The translations under genes and the position numbers were made by a program. Positions 1-6,445 of a stretch of DNA of 35,787 nucleotides are shown piece after piece. The stretch comes from an uncultured Fibrobacter sp. (lineage in GTDB: Bacteria; Fibrobacterota; Fibrobacteria; Fibrobacterales; Fibrobacteraceae). Below the pieces are notes generated by a model, which saw only the letters and a list, made by a program, of their open reading frames with translations, ran no database searches and was not told where the DNA came from. How positions within the stretch are numbered: position 1 is the first letter of the stretch; the number at the start of each line of letters is the position of its first letter. The stretch covers positions 1-35,787 of the forward strand of contig OMSO01000032.1 in assembly GCA_900313675.1 (NCBI GenBank). The letters run 5' to 3'.

Positions 1-1
1 G

Positions 2-187
2 GTCATGTTCGCCAGCGCCATCATGAACTGGTGCGTGGCGGGAGCGCTTTACCTTTCCGCTTATGTGTTCCAACTGCCGGCCCATTACGCCTGGATTGCG
101 GTGGTGACGGTCTACAGTACCGCGCCCATTATTTTCTGGCGCCGTTGGGTTGGCGGCAAGTGGCGTCGTCACTTGATGAATGTTTGA
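2..187 (+). CDS. C-terminal end of a membrane protein, possibly a MATE-family efflux transporter (5' partial)
   Basis: The reading frame is open from the left edge of the window and ends at a TGA at 185-187, so only the last ~61 residues are present. They hold two hydrophobic stretches separated by a short loop, then a basic tail (RRWVGGKWRR). A final membrane helix followed by Arg/Trp/Gly-Lys-Trp residues is usual at the end of MATE drug/sodium antiporters, and that is the basis for the tentative family call. No catalytic or ion-binding residue lies in the visible part. Other polytopic transporters could end the same way. The coding call is firmer than the family. Confidence 0.45.
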   Translation, partial: VMFASAIMNWCVAGALYLSAYVFQLPAHYAWIAVVTVYSTAPIIFWRRWVGGKWRRHLMNV

Positions 188-220
188 TTTTTTTTCGTTG
201 TCATCCTCGCCTCAAACTCA

Positions 221-249
221 TGTCACCCCGACCCGGAGCCGGAGTGACA
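221..249. repeat. Imperfect inverted repeat, intergenic
   Basis: TGTCACCCC at 221-229 can pair, with one mismatch, with GGAGTGACA at 241-249. It resembles the tgTCA...TGACA hairpins found elsewhere in the window (6241, 8149, 9961, 19969). No T-run follows it, so it is more likely a dispersed palindromic repeat than a terminator. Confidence 0.45.
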
Positions 250-326
250 AAGATGGGGATGCAGGTGTTTCTTTGTTCTAAACGGACGGAAATCCGATTG
301 CTTCTCGGTTGGAGCTGTCTTTGCTG

Positions 327-374
327 TCAATTTCTGTTCCTCAAGCAGAACGCCATGATGGCGAATGCTCCCGC
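327..374 (+). repeat. 48-bp direct repeat, left copy (displaced 3' end of the SpoU methyltransferase gene)
   Basis: 47 of 48 bases match 1935-1982. Read on the minus strand it encodes the last 15 residues plus the stop of the methyltransferase. The only difference, position 351 versus 1959, is a silent third-base change in an Ala codon (GCG versus GCA). No methyltransferase sequence lies on the coding-upstream side of this copy, so it is an orphan 3' end. Together with 1935-1982 it brackets the AbiE module like an attL/attR pair. Confidence 0.85.
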
Positions 375-418
375 AATCGTTTTGACGAGGTTCAGACTGT
401 TTTTTTACGAGAAAAATG

Positions 419-450
419 TTACTTTTGTTTCCAAAATTATATATATTTGT
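419..450 (+). promoter_or_regulatory. Candidate promoter of the AbiE module
   Basis: TTACTT at 419-424 and TATATT at 442-447 are 17 bp apart, 20 bp before the ATG at 468. The -10 lies in a partly symmetric AT-rich stretch (TTATA ... TATAA). AbiEi antitoxins are known to repress their own promoter through inverted repeats, so this could be an operator. That role is inference. Confidence 0.4.
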
Positions 451-467
451 ATAACAAAAGAAATAAA

Positions 468-1094
468 ATGAATTATCTGCGGTTTAAAGAGACTTTTTCC
501 CCGTTGGTGTGCTTTACGACAAACCAGGTGCTTGCGAAGTATCCTGATTTCAGCCAGATGAACCTGACTCGGTGGCTGAGACAAGGGTACATTGTACGGC
601 TTCGCCGGGGTTGGTTTTCTTTTCCGGAGTTCGGGAAAAATCCGGATTTTGTGAGGCTTGCCGCCAACAAGATTTACAAGCCTTCTTACATCTCGCTCCA
701 GTATGCCCTTGCGTTCTACGGGATGATTCCTGAGACCGTGGTGCAGCTAACCTGCGTGTCATCGCTGAAGACGGCCTCATTTGAAAATGGCTGGGGGCAG
801 TTCGTTTACCAGAACCTAAAGCCGTCATTGTTTTTTGGCTATGCGCCGTACCCTATAGAGCATCCGTCGGCAAACGGTCAGTATTTCTTGATGGCGACAC
901 CCGAAAAGGCTCTGCTGGATTTTTTGTATTTGAACCCGTTTTATAAGACGCAAGAAGACTTTGAGTCACTTCGTCTCGATGAAGATTTCATGACGGATTC
1001 GCTTGACCGTGAAAGGTTGGGAGGCTATCTGGAAAAGTTTGCAAGCAAGGCGCTGAATAGGCGCGTTAAAGATTTGTTGAGGCTGTATGGTTGA
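468..1094 (+). CDS. abiEi: AbiEi-type antitoxin / transcriptional regulator of a type IV toxin-antitoxin module
   Basis: A 208-residue protein using the ATG at 468; upstream in-frame starts would run through the duplicated methyltransferase fragment and are rejected. The N-terminal ~60 residues look like the AbiEi winged helix-turn-helix: a specificity-type start (FTTNQVLAKYP), a helix with 'NLTRWLRQGYIVRLRRGWF', then a basic turn. The rest, with 'YISLQYALAFYGMIPE' and 'ATPEKALLDFLYL', matches the AbiEi C-terminal domain pattern. In studied systems AbiEi represses the operon and counteracts the AbiEii nucleotidyltransferase. It overlaps the toxin gene by 8 bp, implying translational coupling. 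The ribosome-binding site is weak (AAAAGAAA). The gene is AT-richer than its neighbours. Family call by eye. Confidence 0.82.
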   Translation: MNYLRFKETFSPLVCFTTNQVLAKYPDFSQMNLTRWLRQGYIVRLRRGWFSFPEFGKNPDFVRLAANKIYKPSYISLQYALAFYGMIPETVVQLTCVSSLKTASFENGWGQFVYQNLKPSLFFGYAPYPIEHPSANGQYFLMATPEKALLDFLYLNPFYKTQEDFESLRLDEDFMTDSLDRERLGGYLEKFASKALNRRVKDLLRLYG

Positions 1095-1872
1095 TTTGGA
1101 CTACATCAAAAATTTCTTCCCTCCGCAGATTGCGAGTAATTCTTTGTTTGCAAAGCAGATGCTCAAGGAGTATTTGCTGCTTATGATTCTGGACTACATC
1201 TCCAGTTCGGAGTATGTACGCCGCTTGTCATTTATCGGAGGTACGAATCTTCGACTAATCAAGAAAATTGACCGTTTTTCCGAAGACCTGAATTTTGACT
1301 GCAAAGATCTTACTAGGAAAGATTTTATTTTGCTTACAGACAACATAATTCGTTACCTGCAAGGGAATGGATTGAATGCGGTTGTCAAACAGAAGGAAAG
1401 CGAAAGGATAACGGCTTTCCGGCGAAGCATCTATTTCCCAGAACTGCTTTTTACGCTGAAACTGAGTGGCCATAGGGAAGAACGTTTGCTGGTGAAGATT
1501 GAAGCCGAAGATCAGGGCGTTGGATACAAGCCTCAGATGGTAAACGTGAGCGGATGTGGATTCTTTTTCCCGTTGCAGGTCCCTCCTGATGACATTCTTT
1601 GTTCAATGAAAATTTCTGCACTTTTGTCCCGTGGCAAGGGGCGGGATTTTTATGACACTATGTTCCTTTTGCCGCAAACCGAACCCAACATCGATTTCCT
1701 GCAAAAGAGTAATGGCATCAAGGACAGAGCTCACTTGAAAAGCGAACTTTTGAAGGTGGCAGACAGTGTTGACCTGAACATGAAAAAGCGGGATTTCGAA
1801 CACTTGCTGTTCAATGTCCATTCTAGTGGAAAAATCCTGCAGTTTAAGGAATTTGTAGAAAATTGGCTATAA
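1087..1872 (+). CDS. abiEii: AbiEii/AbiGii-family nucleotidyltransferase toxin
   Basis: 261 residues, start overlapping the antitoxin stop by 8 bp. The nucleotidyltransferase signature is clear: GGTNLRLI at ~51-58 followed by RFSEDLNFD at ~63-71, giving the paired acidic residues (Asp67, Asp71) of the polymerase-beta fold. Further on, 'CSMKISALLSRGKGRDFYD' (~172-190) supplies the conserved Lys175 and the R-D-x-Y-D motif of the family. All expected catalytic residues are present, so the toxin looks intact. AbiEii proteins transfer nucleotides to targets such as tRNA and can give phage resistance by growth arrest; the target here is unknown. The gene ends 62 bp before the convergent methyltransferase stop. 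Composition is AT-rich, consistent with acquisition. Confidence 0.85.
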   Translation: MVDLDYIKNFFPPQIASNSLFAKQMLKEYLLLMILDYISSSEYVRRLSFIGGTNLRLIKKIDRFSEDLNFDCKDLTRKDFILLTDNIIRYLQGNGLNAVVKQKESERITAFRRSIYFPELLFTLKLSGHREERLLVKIEAEDQGVGYKPQMVNVSGCGFFFPLQVPPDDILCSMKISALLSRGKGRDFYDTMFLLPQTEPNIDFLQKSNGIKDRAHLKSELLKVADSVDLNMKKRDFEHLLFNVHSSGKILQFKEFVENWL

Positions 1873-1934
1873 TGGATTTTTTCTGCCGACGACTACAAGA
1901 ACAGTGCATTAAAAAAAGAGTTTCCACCGAGAAA

Positions 1935-1982
1935 TCAATTTCTGTTCCTCAAGCAGAATGCCATGATGGCGAATGCTCCCGC
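1935..1982 (-). repeat. 48-bp direct repeat, right copy (3' end of the intact methyltransferase gene)
   Basis: Begins exactly at the stop codon of the methyltransferase and spans its last 15 codons. The partner is 327-374, in the same orientation. The copies lie 1608 bp apart and enclose only the two AbiE genes and their flanks. Confidence 0.85.
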
Positions 1983-2684
1983 CACGTTCATGCTGGCCTT
2001 GCGCCCTGCCATGGGGATGGTCACCTTCAGGGTGGCCTGTTCCATGAGTTCGGGGGCGATTCCCAGTTCCTCGTTCCCGAGGATGATAAGCCCCTTTTCG
2101 GGCCATTTCACTTCGGTAATGCTCGGGATGTCTTCGCCGGTTTCCAGCGCGATAATCTCGTAACCGTTTTCCCTGTGCCACTTGATACAGTCCATGGGGC
2201 TTTCCCAGCGCTTGATGGGAATCCATTCCTGACAGCCCCGGGCGGCACTTTTTACCGTCACGTGGTCGGGGCCGCAACTGTAGCCGCTCAGGTGGACTCC
2301 TTCGAGGCCGAAGCAGTCCGTGCTCCTGATGATGGAGCCTACGTTGAAGGCGCTCCGCAGGTTGTGCACCAGCACGGCGAAGGGGATGGGCTTCTCGTTC
2401 GGAGTTTCGCGGTCCCCCGGTTCCTGCTCCAGGTAAACATCCCGTTCGAACCCGAGGCCCGCCCGCGTGCGGAAGGTCTTGTACAGGTCAATCATCTGGG
2501 CCTGGTTCTTGCCTACTAGGCGTTCTCTTTCGGGCAGTTTCATCCAGCCGGCGTAGGTCTCGAATTCCCGCCTGGCGCGGGGCACGTCGTCACCCAGCTG
2601 CAAGATGATGACCCGCAGGAGTTCGGCCATGCGTTTGGCTTTGGACTTGTCCTTCATGGCCAGAAATTTCGGTTCTGTGTACAT
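1935..2684 (-). CDS. SpoU/TrmH-family tRNA/rRNA 2'-O-methyltransferase
   Basis: 249 residues from the ATG at 2684; an in-frame TTG at 2690 is less likely. The three SPOUT motifs are all visible. Motif 1 is NLRSAFNVGSIIRS (~108-121), with the Asn and Arg used in catalysis. Motif 2 is LILGNEELGI (~199-209). Motif 3 is IPMAGRKASMNVAGAFAI (~223-240), which forms the SAM-binding trefoil knot. The first ~95 residues are a charged helical extension not typical of minimal TrmH. Such enzymes methylate a ribose 2'-OH of tRNA or rRNA; the exact target cannot be read from sequence. The gene is divergent from surE over a 36-bp gap. Its 3' end is the site duplicated around the AbiE module. Confidence 0.85.
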   Translation of the reverse strand: MYTEPKFLAMKDKSKAKRMAELLRVIILQLGDDVPRARREFETYAGWMKLPERERLVGKNQAQMIDLYKTFRTRAGLGFERDVYLEQEPGDRETPNEKPIPFAVLVHNLRSAFNVGSIIRSTDCFGLEGVHLSGYSCGPDHVTVKSAARGCQEWIPIKRWESPMDCIKWHRENGYEIIALETGEDIPSITEVKWPEKGLIILGNEELGIAPELMEQATLKVTIPMAGRKASMNVAGAFAIMAFCLRNRN

Positions 2685-2688
2685 GTCC

Positions 2689-2713
2689 AAAAGATAGTTT
2701 TTTGCTATCTTTT
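2689..2713. promoter_or_regulatory. Palindromic divergent promoter between the methyltransferase gene and surE
   Basis: A perfect inverted repeat, AAAAGATAG - 7 nt - CTATCTTTT, fills most of the 36-bp divergent gap. CTATCTTTT after a T-tract recurs upstream of nuoB (21113-21128) and looks like this genome's -10 type. Each arm could therefore be the -10 for one gene, with starts only a few bases upstream of the coding regions. Near-leaderless transcripts or a shared operator are inferences. Confidence 0.45.
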
Positions 2714-2720
2714 AGGGCGC

Positions 2721-3542
2721 ATGCAAGATACCCCGAAACCCCGCATTCTGATCACCAACGACGACGGTGTTCAGAGCGAGAATATTTGCGCTTTGGCACG
2801 TGCCCTTTCCCCCTACGGGGAGGTGTTCGTCTTTGCTCCGGAGCATGAGCAGAGCGGGGTTTCTCACGCCTTTACGGTGCGTCGCGGGCTTTCGCTGAAG
2901 ACGGTGGACCTGGGGGAGGCTGCTGGTTCTGCCAGGGCCTATTCCATGGACGGGACGCCGGCCGACTGCGTGAAGTTTGCCCTGGGGCATTTCGCCCTGT
3001 ACGGGCTTTCTACCGAGGGGGCCGGTCCAGGGCCTTTGGCAGGGGCTTTTGACGTGTGTTTTTCGGGAGTGAATGTGGGCGAAAATTCCGGGGTGTCGTC
3101 CCTTTATTCGGGAACGGTGGCCGGTGCTCGCGAATCTGCCCTCTGGGGGGTGCCGGGTATTGCCCTTTCACTCCGGGGGACAGGTGCGGAATTGTTGCAG
3201 ACTACGGCGGATTTTGCCGCGAAGGTGGTGAAGGAGCGTCTTTTCGGGGCAATTCCCAAGGGCGTTTTCTGGAACGTGAATTTTCCAAAGGCTACCGCCG
3301 AGACCTTCAAGGGGTTCAGGGCCGCGAAGATGGCTGTTGGAATGTTTACGGACCACTACGGTCACGAGAATGGCCTGTGGCAGCTGGACGGTGAAAAGTT
3401 GTGGAACGAGCAGCCCGAGGATAGTGACGACTACCTGCTGGAACAGGGCTATGCCACCATTACGCCCCACCGCATAGACCAGACGGACGAAAAGAGTTTG
3501 AAAGTAATAAACGAGATGTTGGTGGAAACCACCAACCACTAA
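2721..3542 (+). CDS. surE: 5'/3'-nucleotidase SurE
   Basis: 273 residues, ATG at 2721. SurE dephosphorylates nucleoside monophosphates in the cytoplasm using a divalent metal. The metal-binding motif ITNDDG (~11-16, Asp14-Asp15) is at the N-terminus as usual. Ser45 in EQSGVSHA, the GTPADCVKFAL stretch (~78-88) and SGVNVGENSG (~115-124, with the conserved metal-ligand Asn) are all present. Length is close to the ~250-residue family norm, with a small Gly/Pro-rich loop near 98-108. It is divergent from the methyltransferase gene and followed after 12 bp by gyrA, so the two are probably cotranscribed. No strong Shine-Dalgarno is visible. Confidence 0.93.
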   Translation: MQDTPKPRILITNDDGVQSENICALARALSPYGEVFVFAPEHEQSGVSHAFTVRRGLSLKTVDLGEAAGSARAYSMDGTPADCVKFALGHFALYGLSTEGAGPGPLAGAFDVCFSGVNVGENSGVSSLYSGTVAGARESALWGVPGIALSLRGTGAELLQTTADFAAKVVKERLFGAIPKGVFWNVNFPKATAETFKGFRAAKMAVGMFTDHYGHENGLWQLDGEKLWNEQPEDSDDYLLEQGYATITPHRIDQTDEKSLKVINEMLVETTNH

Positions 3543-3554
3543 GAGGAAGATCGA

Positions 3555-6206
3555 ATGTCAGAAGAATTGGTACCAGGAACGCAGTTCAAGAGCCTGATTG
3601 AGAAGGACATGCAGGATTGCTACTTGCGCTACTCTATGAGCGTGATTGTGGCCCGTGCCTTGCCCGATGCCCGAGACGGGTTCAAGCCGGTGCACCGCCG
3701 CGTCATGTTCAGCATGCATAAGCTGGGCGTGGTCCCCAACAAGCCGACGGTCAAGAGCGCCCGTATCGTGGGTGACGTGATCGGTAAGTACCACCCCCAT
3801 GGCGACTCCGCTGTTTATGAGACCTTGGTCCGTATGGCCCAGGATTTCTCCCTGCGCTACCCGCTGGTGTTTGGGCAGGGAAACTTCGGCTCTATCGACG
3901 GTGACGGCGCAGCCGCCATGCGTTACACCGAAGCCAAGATGAACAACCTGGGCGCCCTGATGCTGGAGGACCTGGAAAAGGACACCGTGGACATGGGACC
4001 CAACTACGACGAGTCCCTGGAAGAGCCCCTGGTGCTGCCCTCCGCGCTCCCCAACATGCTGGTGAACGGTACCACGGGTATTGCCGTGGGTATGGCCACC
4101 TCCATGGCTCCCCACAACCTGCGTGAAATCGCGAACGCCATCCACGCGGTGGCTGAAAATCCCGAAATTCCTGACGAAGACCTTTTGCAACTGGTGACGG
4201 GCCCCGATTTCCCGACAGGGGCCGTGATTTGCGGCCGCGCGGGCATCCGTGACGCCTACCTGACAGGGCACGGCCGTGTGCGTGTGCGCGCCCGTACCGA
4301 GGTGGAAACCGACAGCAAGGGCAAGCCCCGCATTCTGGTGACCGAAATCCCCTACATGGTGAACAAGGCGGAACTCTGCAAGAAGATTGCGGAACTGGTC
4401 CGCGAGAAGCGTGTGGACGGCATTACCGACATCCGCGATGAATCCAACCGCGAAGGCATGCGGATTGTGATTGAACTGCGTCGTGATGCCGTTGCCGAAG
4501 TGGTGTTGAACAACCTGTACAAGAACACCCAGTTGCAGACCACCTTTAGCATCTACAACCTGGCCTTGGTGAACAACCTGCCCAAGCTCTTGACCCTCAA
4601 GGAGCTGATTCAGGTGTACGTGGACCACCGTATGGACGTGATTACCCGCGCCACCCAGTTCGACCTGAAGAAGGCGGAAGCTCGCCTCCACATTATCGAG
4701 GGTCTGCGTATTGCCACCCAGAATATCGACGAGGTGGTGCAGATTATCAAGAACAGCAAGACTACGGAGTTGGCGAAGCAGAACCTGCAGGCCCGCTTCA
4801 ACCTGGACGATGTCCAGTCCCAGGCCATTGTGGATATGCGTCTTGCCCAGCTCACCGGCCTGAACTTGGAAAAGTTGGAAGCGGAATACAACGAGCTTAT
4901 CGCCACCGTGGCCGACCTGAAGGACATTCTCGCCAAGCGGGAACGCCGTATCGCCATCGTGCTTGAAAAGCTGGATGCCGTGGTGTCCAAGTTCGGCGAC
5001 GAACGCCGCACCAGCATCGAAGATTCTGTAGATGACCTGGACTACGAAGACCTGATTGCCGAAGAGGAACAGGTGATTACCCTGAGCAAGGAAGGCTACA
5101 TCAAGCGCCTGCCCATTGATACCTTCAAGGCCCAGAACCGCGGCGGCAAGGGAATTATCGGCGCGACCCTCAAGGACGAGGACAACGTGGACCAGATTTT
5201 CACGGCCAGCACCCACAGCTACCTGCTGGTGTTCACCAACAAGGGCCGTGCCTACTGGACCAAGGTTTACCGCCTGCCCGAAGGCACCCGCAACGGCAAG
5301 GGCCGCCCCATCATCAACTTCGTGGGACTTACCGAAGGCGAAAAGGTGCAGGCCATTGTGCCGGTGCGCAAGTTCGGCGGGTTCTTCTGCCTAGTGTTTG
5401 CCACCAAGAAGGGTATCATCAACAAGATGGACCTGACCCTGTTCAGCCGCCCCCGCAAGGCCGGCGTGAACGCTATTCGCCTGGACGAAGACGACGAACT
5501 GGTGAAGGTGCAGCTGGTGGGCATGACCGAAGAGGAATACAAGGCTTCGCTGAATGCAAACGACGCTGACGATGCCGTGGAGCAGGCCGCCGAGACTGCC
5601 GAAGCTGAAGTGGCCGAAGGGGAGGACGGTTCCGAAGATGTTGAAGGCCGCCCGATCCCGAAGGACCTGCTGATGCTTGCTACCCGAAACGGCCAGGCAC
5701 TGACGTTCCCCATTACCTGTTTCCGCCCCATGGGCCGTGGAACCCACGGCGTGCGCGGTATCAAGCTTGCCGAAGGCGACGAGGTGATTTCGCTCCTGTG
5801 GCTCAAGGCGGGCAACAAGGTGCTGACCATTACCGAAAACGGTTTCGGTAAGCGCAGCGAACCCGGTACCTACCGCATTACCCGTCGTGGCGGCAAGGGC
5901 GTTATCAACCTGAAGGTCACCGACAAGATCGGCCCTGCCGTGTTCGTGGAAAGCGTCGCCGACGACTACGACTTGATCATTACCAGCCGCGAAGGCCAGG
6001 TGATCCGCATCAAGGCCGCCGACATCCGCCTCACGGGCCGCAATGCCCAGGGTGTGAAGGCCATTAGCCTCCGCGAAGGTGACGTGGTGCAGGACGCTAC
6101 CGCTCTCCCCAGTGTGGAAGACATCGAGCAGGACAGCGCCGAGGCCAAGGAGACCTTCGACCACGTGGAAGGCGTTCAGGTAGAGGACGACTCTTCGGAG
6201 GAATAG
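3555..6206 (+). CDS. gyrA: DNA gyrase subunit A
   Basis: 883 residues; RBS AGAGGAAGA just before the ATG at 3555. GyrA cuts and rejoins DNA in the A2B2 gyrase that introduces negative supercoils. The winged-helix/tower part is at ~1-500, with [12 protein letters not shown] (~73-84) and catalytic Tyr124 in AAAMRYTEA. The quinolone-determining positions are Ser85 and Glu89, the usual sensitive-type pair. The C-terminal pinwheel starts around 510 and carries a GyrA-box QNRGGKG at 527-533 (commonly QRRGGKG), supporting gyrase rather than topoisomerase IV. An acidic Ala/Glu insert at ~657-700 interrupts the blades, and the tail is acidic. gyrB is not in the window. It follows surE by 12 bp. Confidence 0.96.
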   Translation: MSEELVPGTQFKSLIEKDMQDCYLRYSMSVIVARALPDARDGFKPVHRRVMFSMHKLGVVPNKPTVKSARIVGDVIGKYHPHGDSAVYETLVRMAQDFSLRYPLVFGQGNFGSIDGDGAAAMRYTEAKMNNLGALMLEDLEKDTVDMGPNYDESLEEPLVLPSALPNMLVNGTTGIAVGMATSMAPHNLREIANAIHAVAENPEIPDEDLLQLVTGPDFPTGAVICGRAGIRDAYLTGHGRVRVRARTEVETDSKGKPRILVTEIPYMVNKAELCKKIAELVREKRVDGITDIRDESNREGMRIVIELRRDAVAEVVLNNLYKNTQLQTTFSIYNLALVNNLPKLLTLKELIQVYVDHRMDVITRATQFDLKKAEARLHIIEGLRIATQNIDEVVQIIKNSKTTELAKQNLQARFNLDDVQSQAIVDMRLAQLTGLNLEKLEAEYNELIATVADLKDILAKRERRIAIVLEKLDAVVSKFGDERRTSIEDSVDDLDYEDLIAEEEQVITLSKEGYIKRLPIDTFKAQNRGGKGIIGATLKDEDNVDQIFTASTHSYLLVFTNKGRAYWTKVYRLPEGTRNGKGRPIINFVGLTEGEKVQAIVPVRKFGGFFCLVFATKKGIINKMDLTLFSRPRKAGVNAIRLDEDDELVKVQLVGMTEEEYKASLNANDADDAVEQAAETAEAEVAEGEDGSEDVEGRPIPKDLLMLATRNGQALTFPITCFRPMGRGTHGVRGIKLAEGDEVISLLWLKAGNKVLTITENGFGKRSEPGTYRITRRGGKGVINLKVTDKIGPAVFVESVADDYDLIITSREGQVIRIKAADIRLTGRNAQGVKAISLREGDVVQDATALPSVEDIEQDSAEAKETFDHVEGVQVEDDSSEE

Positions 6207-6244
6207 TCTGGATTGTTGCTCCGATAGAGCTTGATCAAGTTGTC

Positions 6245-6264
6245 ATGCCCGCGCAGGCGGGCAT
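6245..6264. repeat. GCCCGC hairpin repeat, copy 1
   Basis: Perfect palindrome ATGCCCGC-GCAG-GCGGGCAT, preceded by TGTC and followed by CTCC. The same unit occurs at 6301-6320, 8153-8172 and 8217-8236, and inverted at 9962-9981. Confidence 0.8.
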
Positions 6265-6300
6265 CTCCTTGAAAAACGCGAAAATCGCCCCGAATTTGTC

Positions 6301-6320
6301 ATGCCCGCGCAGGCGGGCAT
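6301..6320. repeat. GCCCGC hairpin repeat, copy 2
   Basis: Identical 20-bp hairpin ATGCCCGC-GCAG-GCGGGCAT, 56 bp after copy 1 and in the same orientation, flanked by GAAAATCGCC-containing spacers. Confidence 0.8.
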
Positions 6321-6378
6321 CTCCCTGATTCCATGAAAAACGCGAAAATCGCCATCTTTACATAAATTTACGCACATT

Positions 6379-6412
6379 CCCGGTGACATCCGGGGATTTT
6401 TTGTATATGTTT
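6379..6412 (+). promoter_or_regulatory. Terminator-like hairpin overlapping a promoter-like box before xylanase 1
   Basis: CCCGG-TGACAT-CCGGG (6379-6394) is followed by T6 (6397-6402), the form of an intrinsic terminator. The same T-run leads straight into TATATG-TTT (6404-6412), which resembles the T-tract plus TAT box seen upstream of surE and nuoB. The element could end gyrA transcription, start the xylanase transcript, or act as an attenuator for a transcript starting near 6350-6370. Confidence 0.45.
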
Positions 6413-6445
6413 ACATTGGGATTGGATTCTGAAGAGGAGTTCAAT

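Larger units (their letters stand above)
188..467. other. Intergenic region upstream of the AbiE module
   Basis: 280 bp without a gene. It holds an imperfect hairpin repeat (221-249), a 48-bp copy of the 3' end of the downstream methyltransferase gene (327-374), and an AT-rich promoter-like stretch before the antitoxin gene (419-450). Base composition becomes visibly AT-richer from about 375 on, which fits a boundary between resident and acquired DNA. Confidence 0.7.
6207..6445. other. Intergenic leader of the first xylanase gene
   Basis: 239 bp with no gene. It holds two copies of the GCCCGC hairpin repeat, a CATCTTTACATAAATTTAC stretch, a hairpin followed by T6, a TATATG promoter-like box and a good RBS (GAAGAGGAG). 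Positions 6241-6445 are repeated almost exactly at 8149-8354. Confidence 0.8.
6241..6445 (+). repeat. Duplicated leader block, copy 1
   Basis: About 205 bp almost identical to 8149-8354, ending in both cases at the base before a xylanase ATG. Differences are mostly single substitutions in and between the hairpins. It marks a ~1.9-kb tandem duplication that produced the two xylanase genes. Confidence 0.85.

Noticed and set aside
309..467. An N-terminal extension of the AbiEi antitoxin from 309
   Set aside because: The extension is translated from the duplicated methyltransferase 3' end in the wrong frame and strand and from AT-rich promoter DNA. The family starts at about the 468 ATG.
3558..5216. 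A 552-codon minus-strand open frame opposite gyrA
   Set aside because: Shadow of gyrA codon bias; composition is implausible (Val/His/Gly-rich) and no motif is visible.
6383..6445. Upstream in-frame start for xylanase 1 (and likewise 8217-8354 for xylanase 2)
   Set aside because: The extended N-termini would run through the hairpin repeats and the RBS and would bury the signal peptide.
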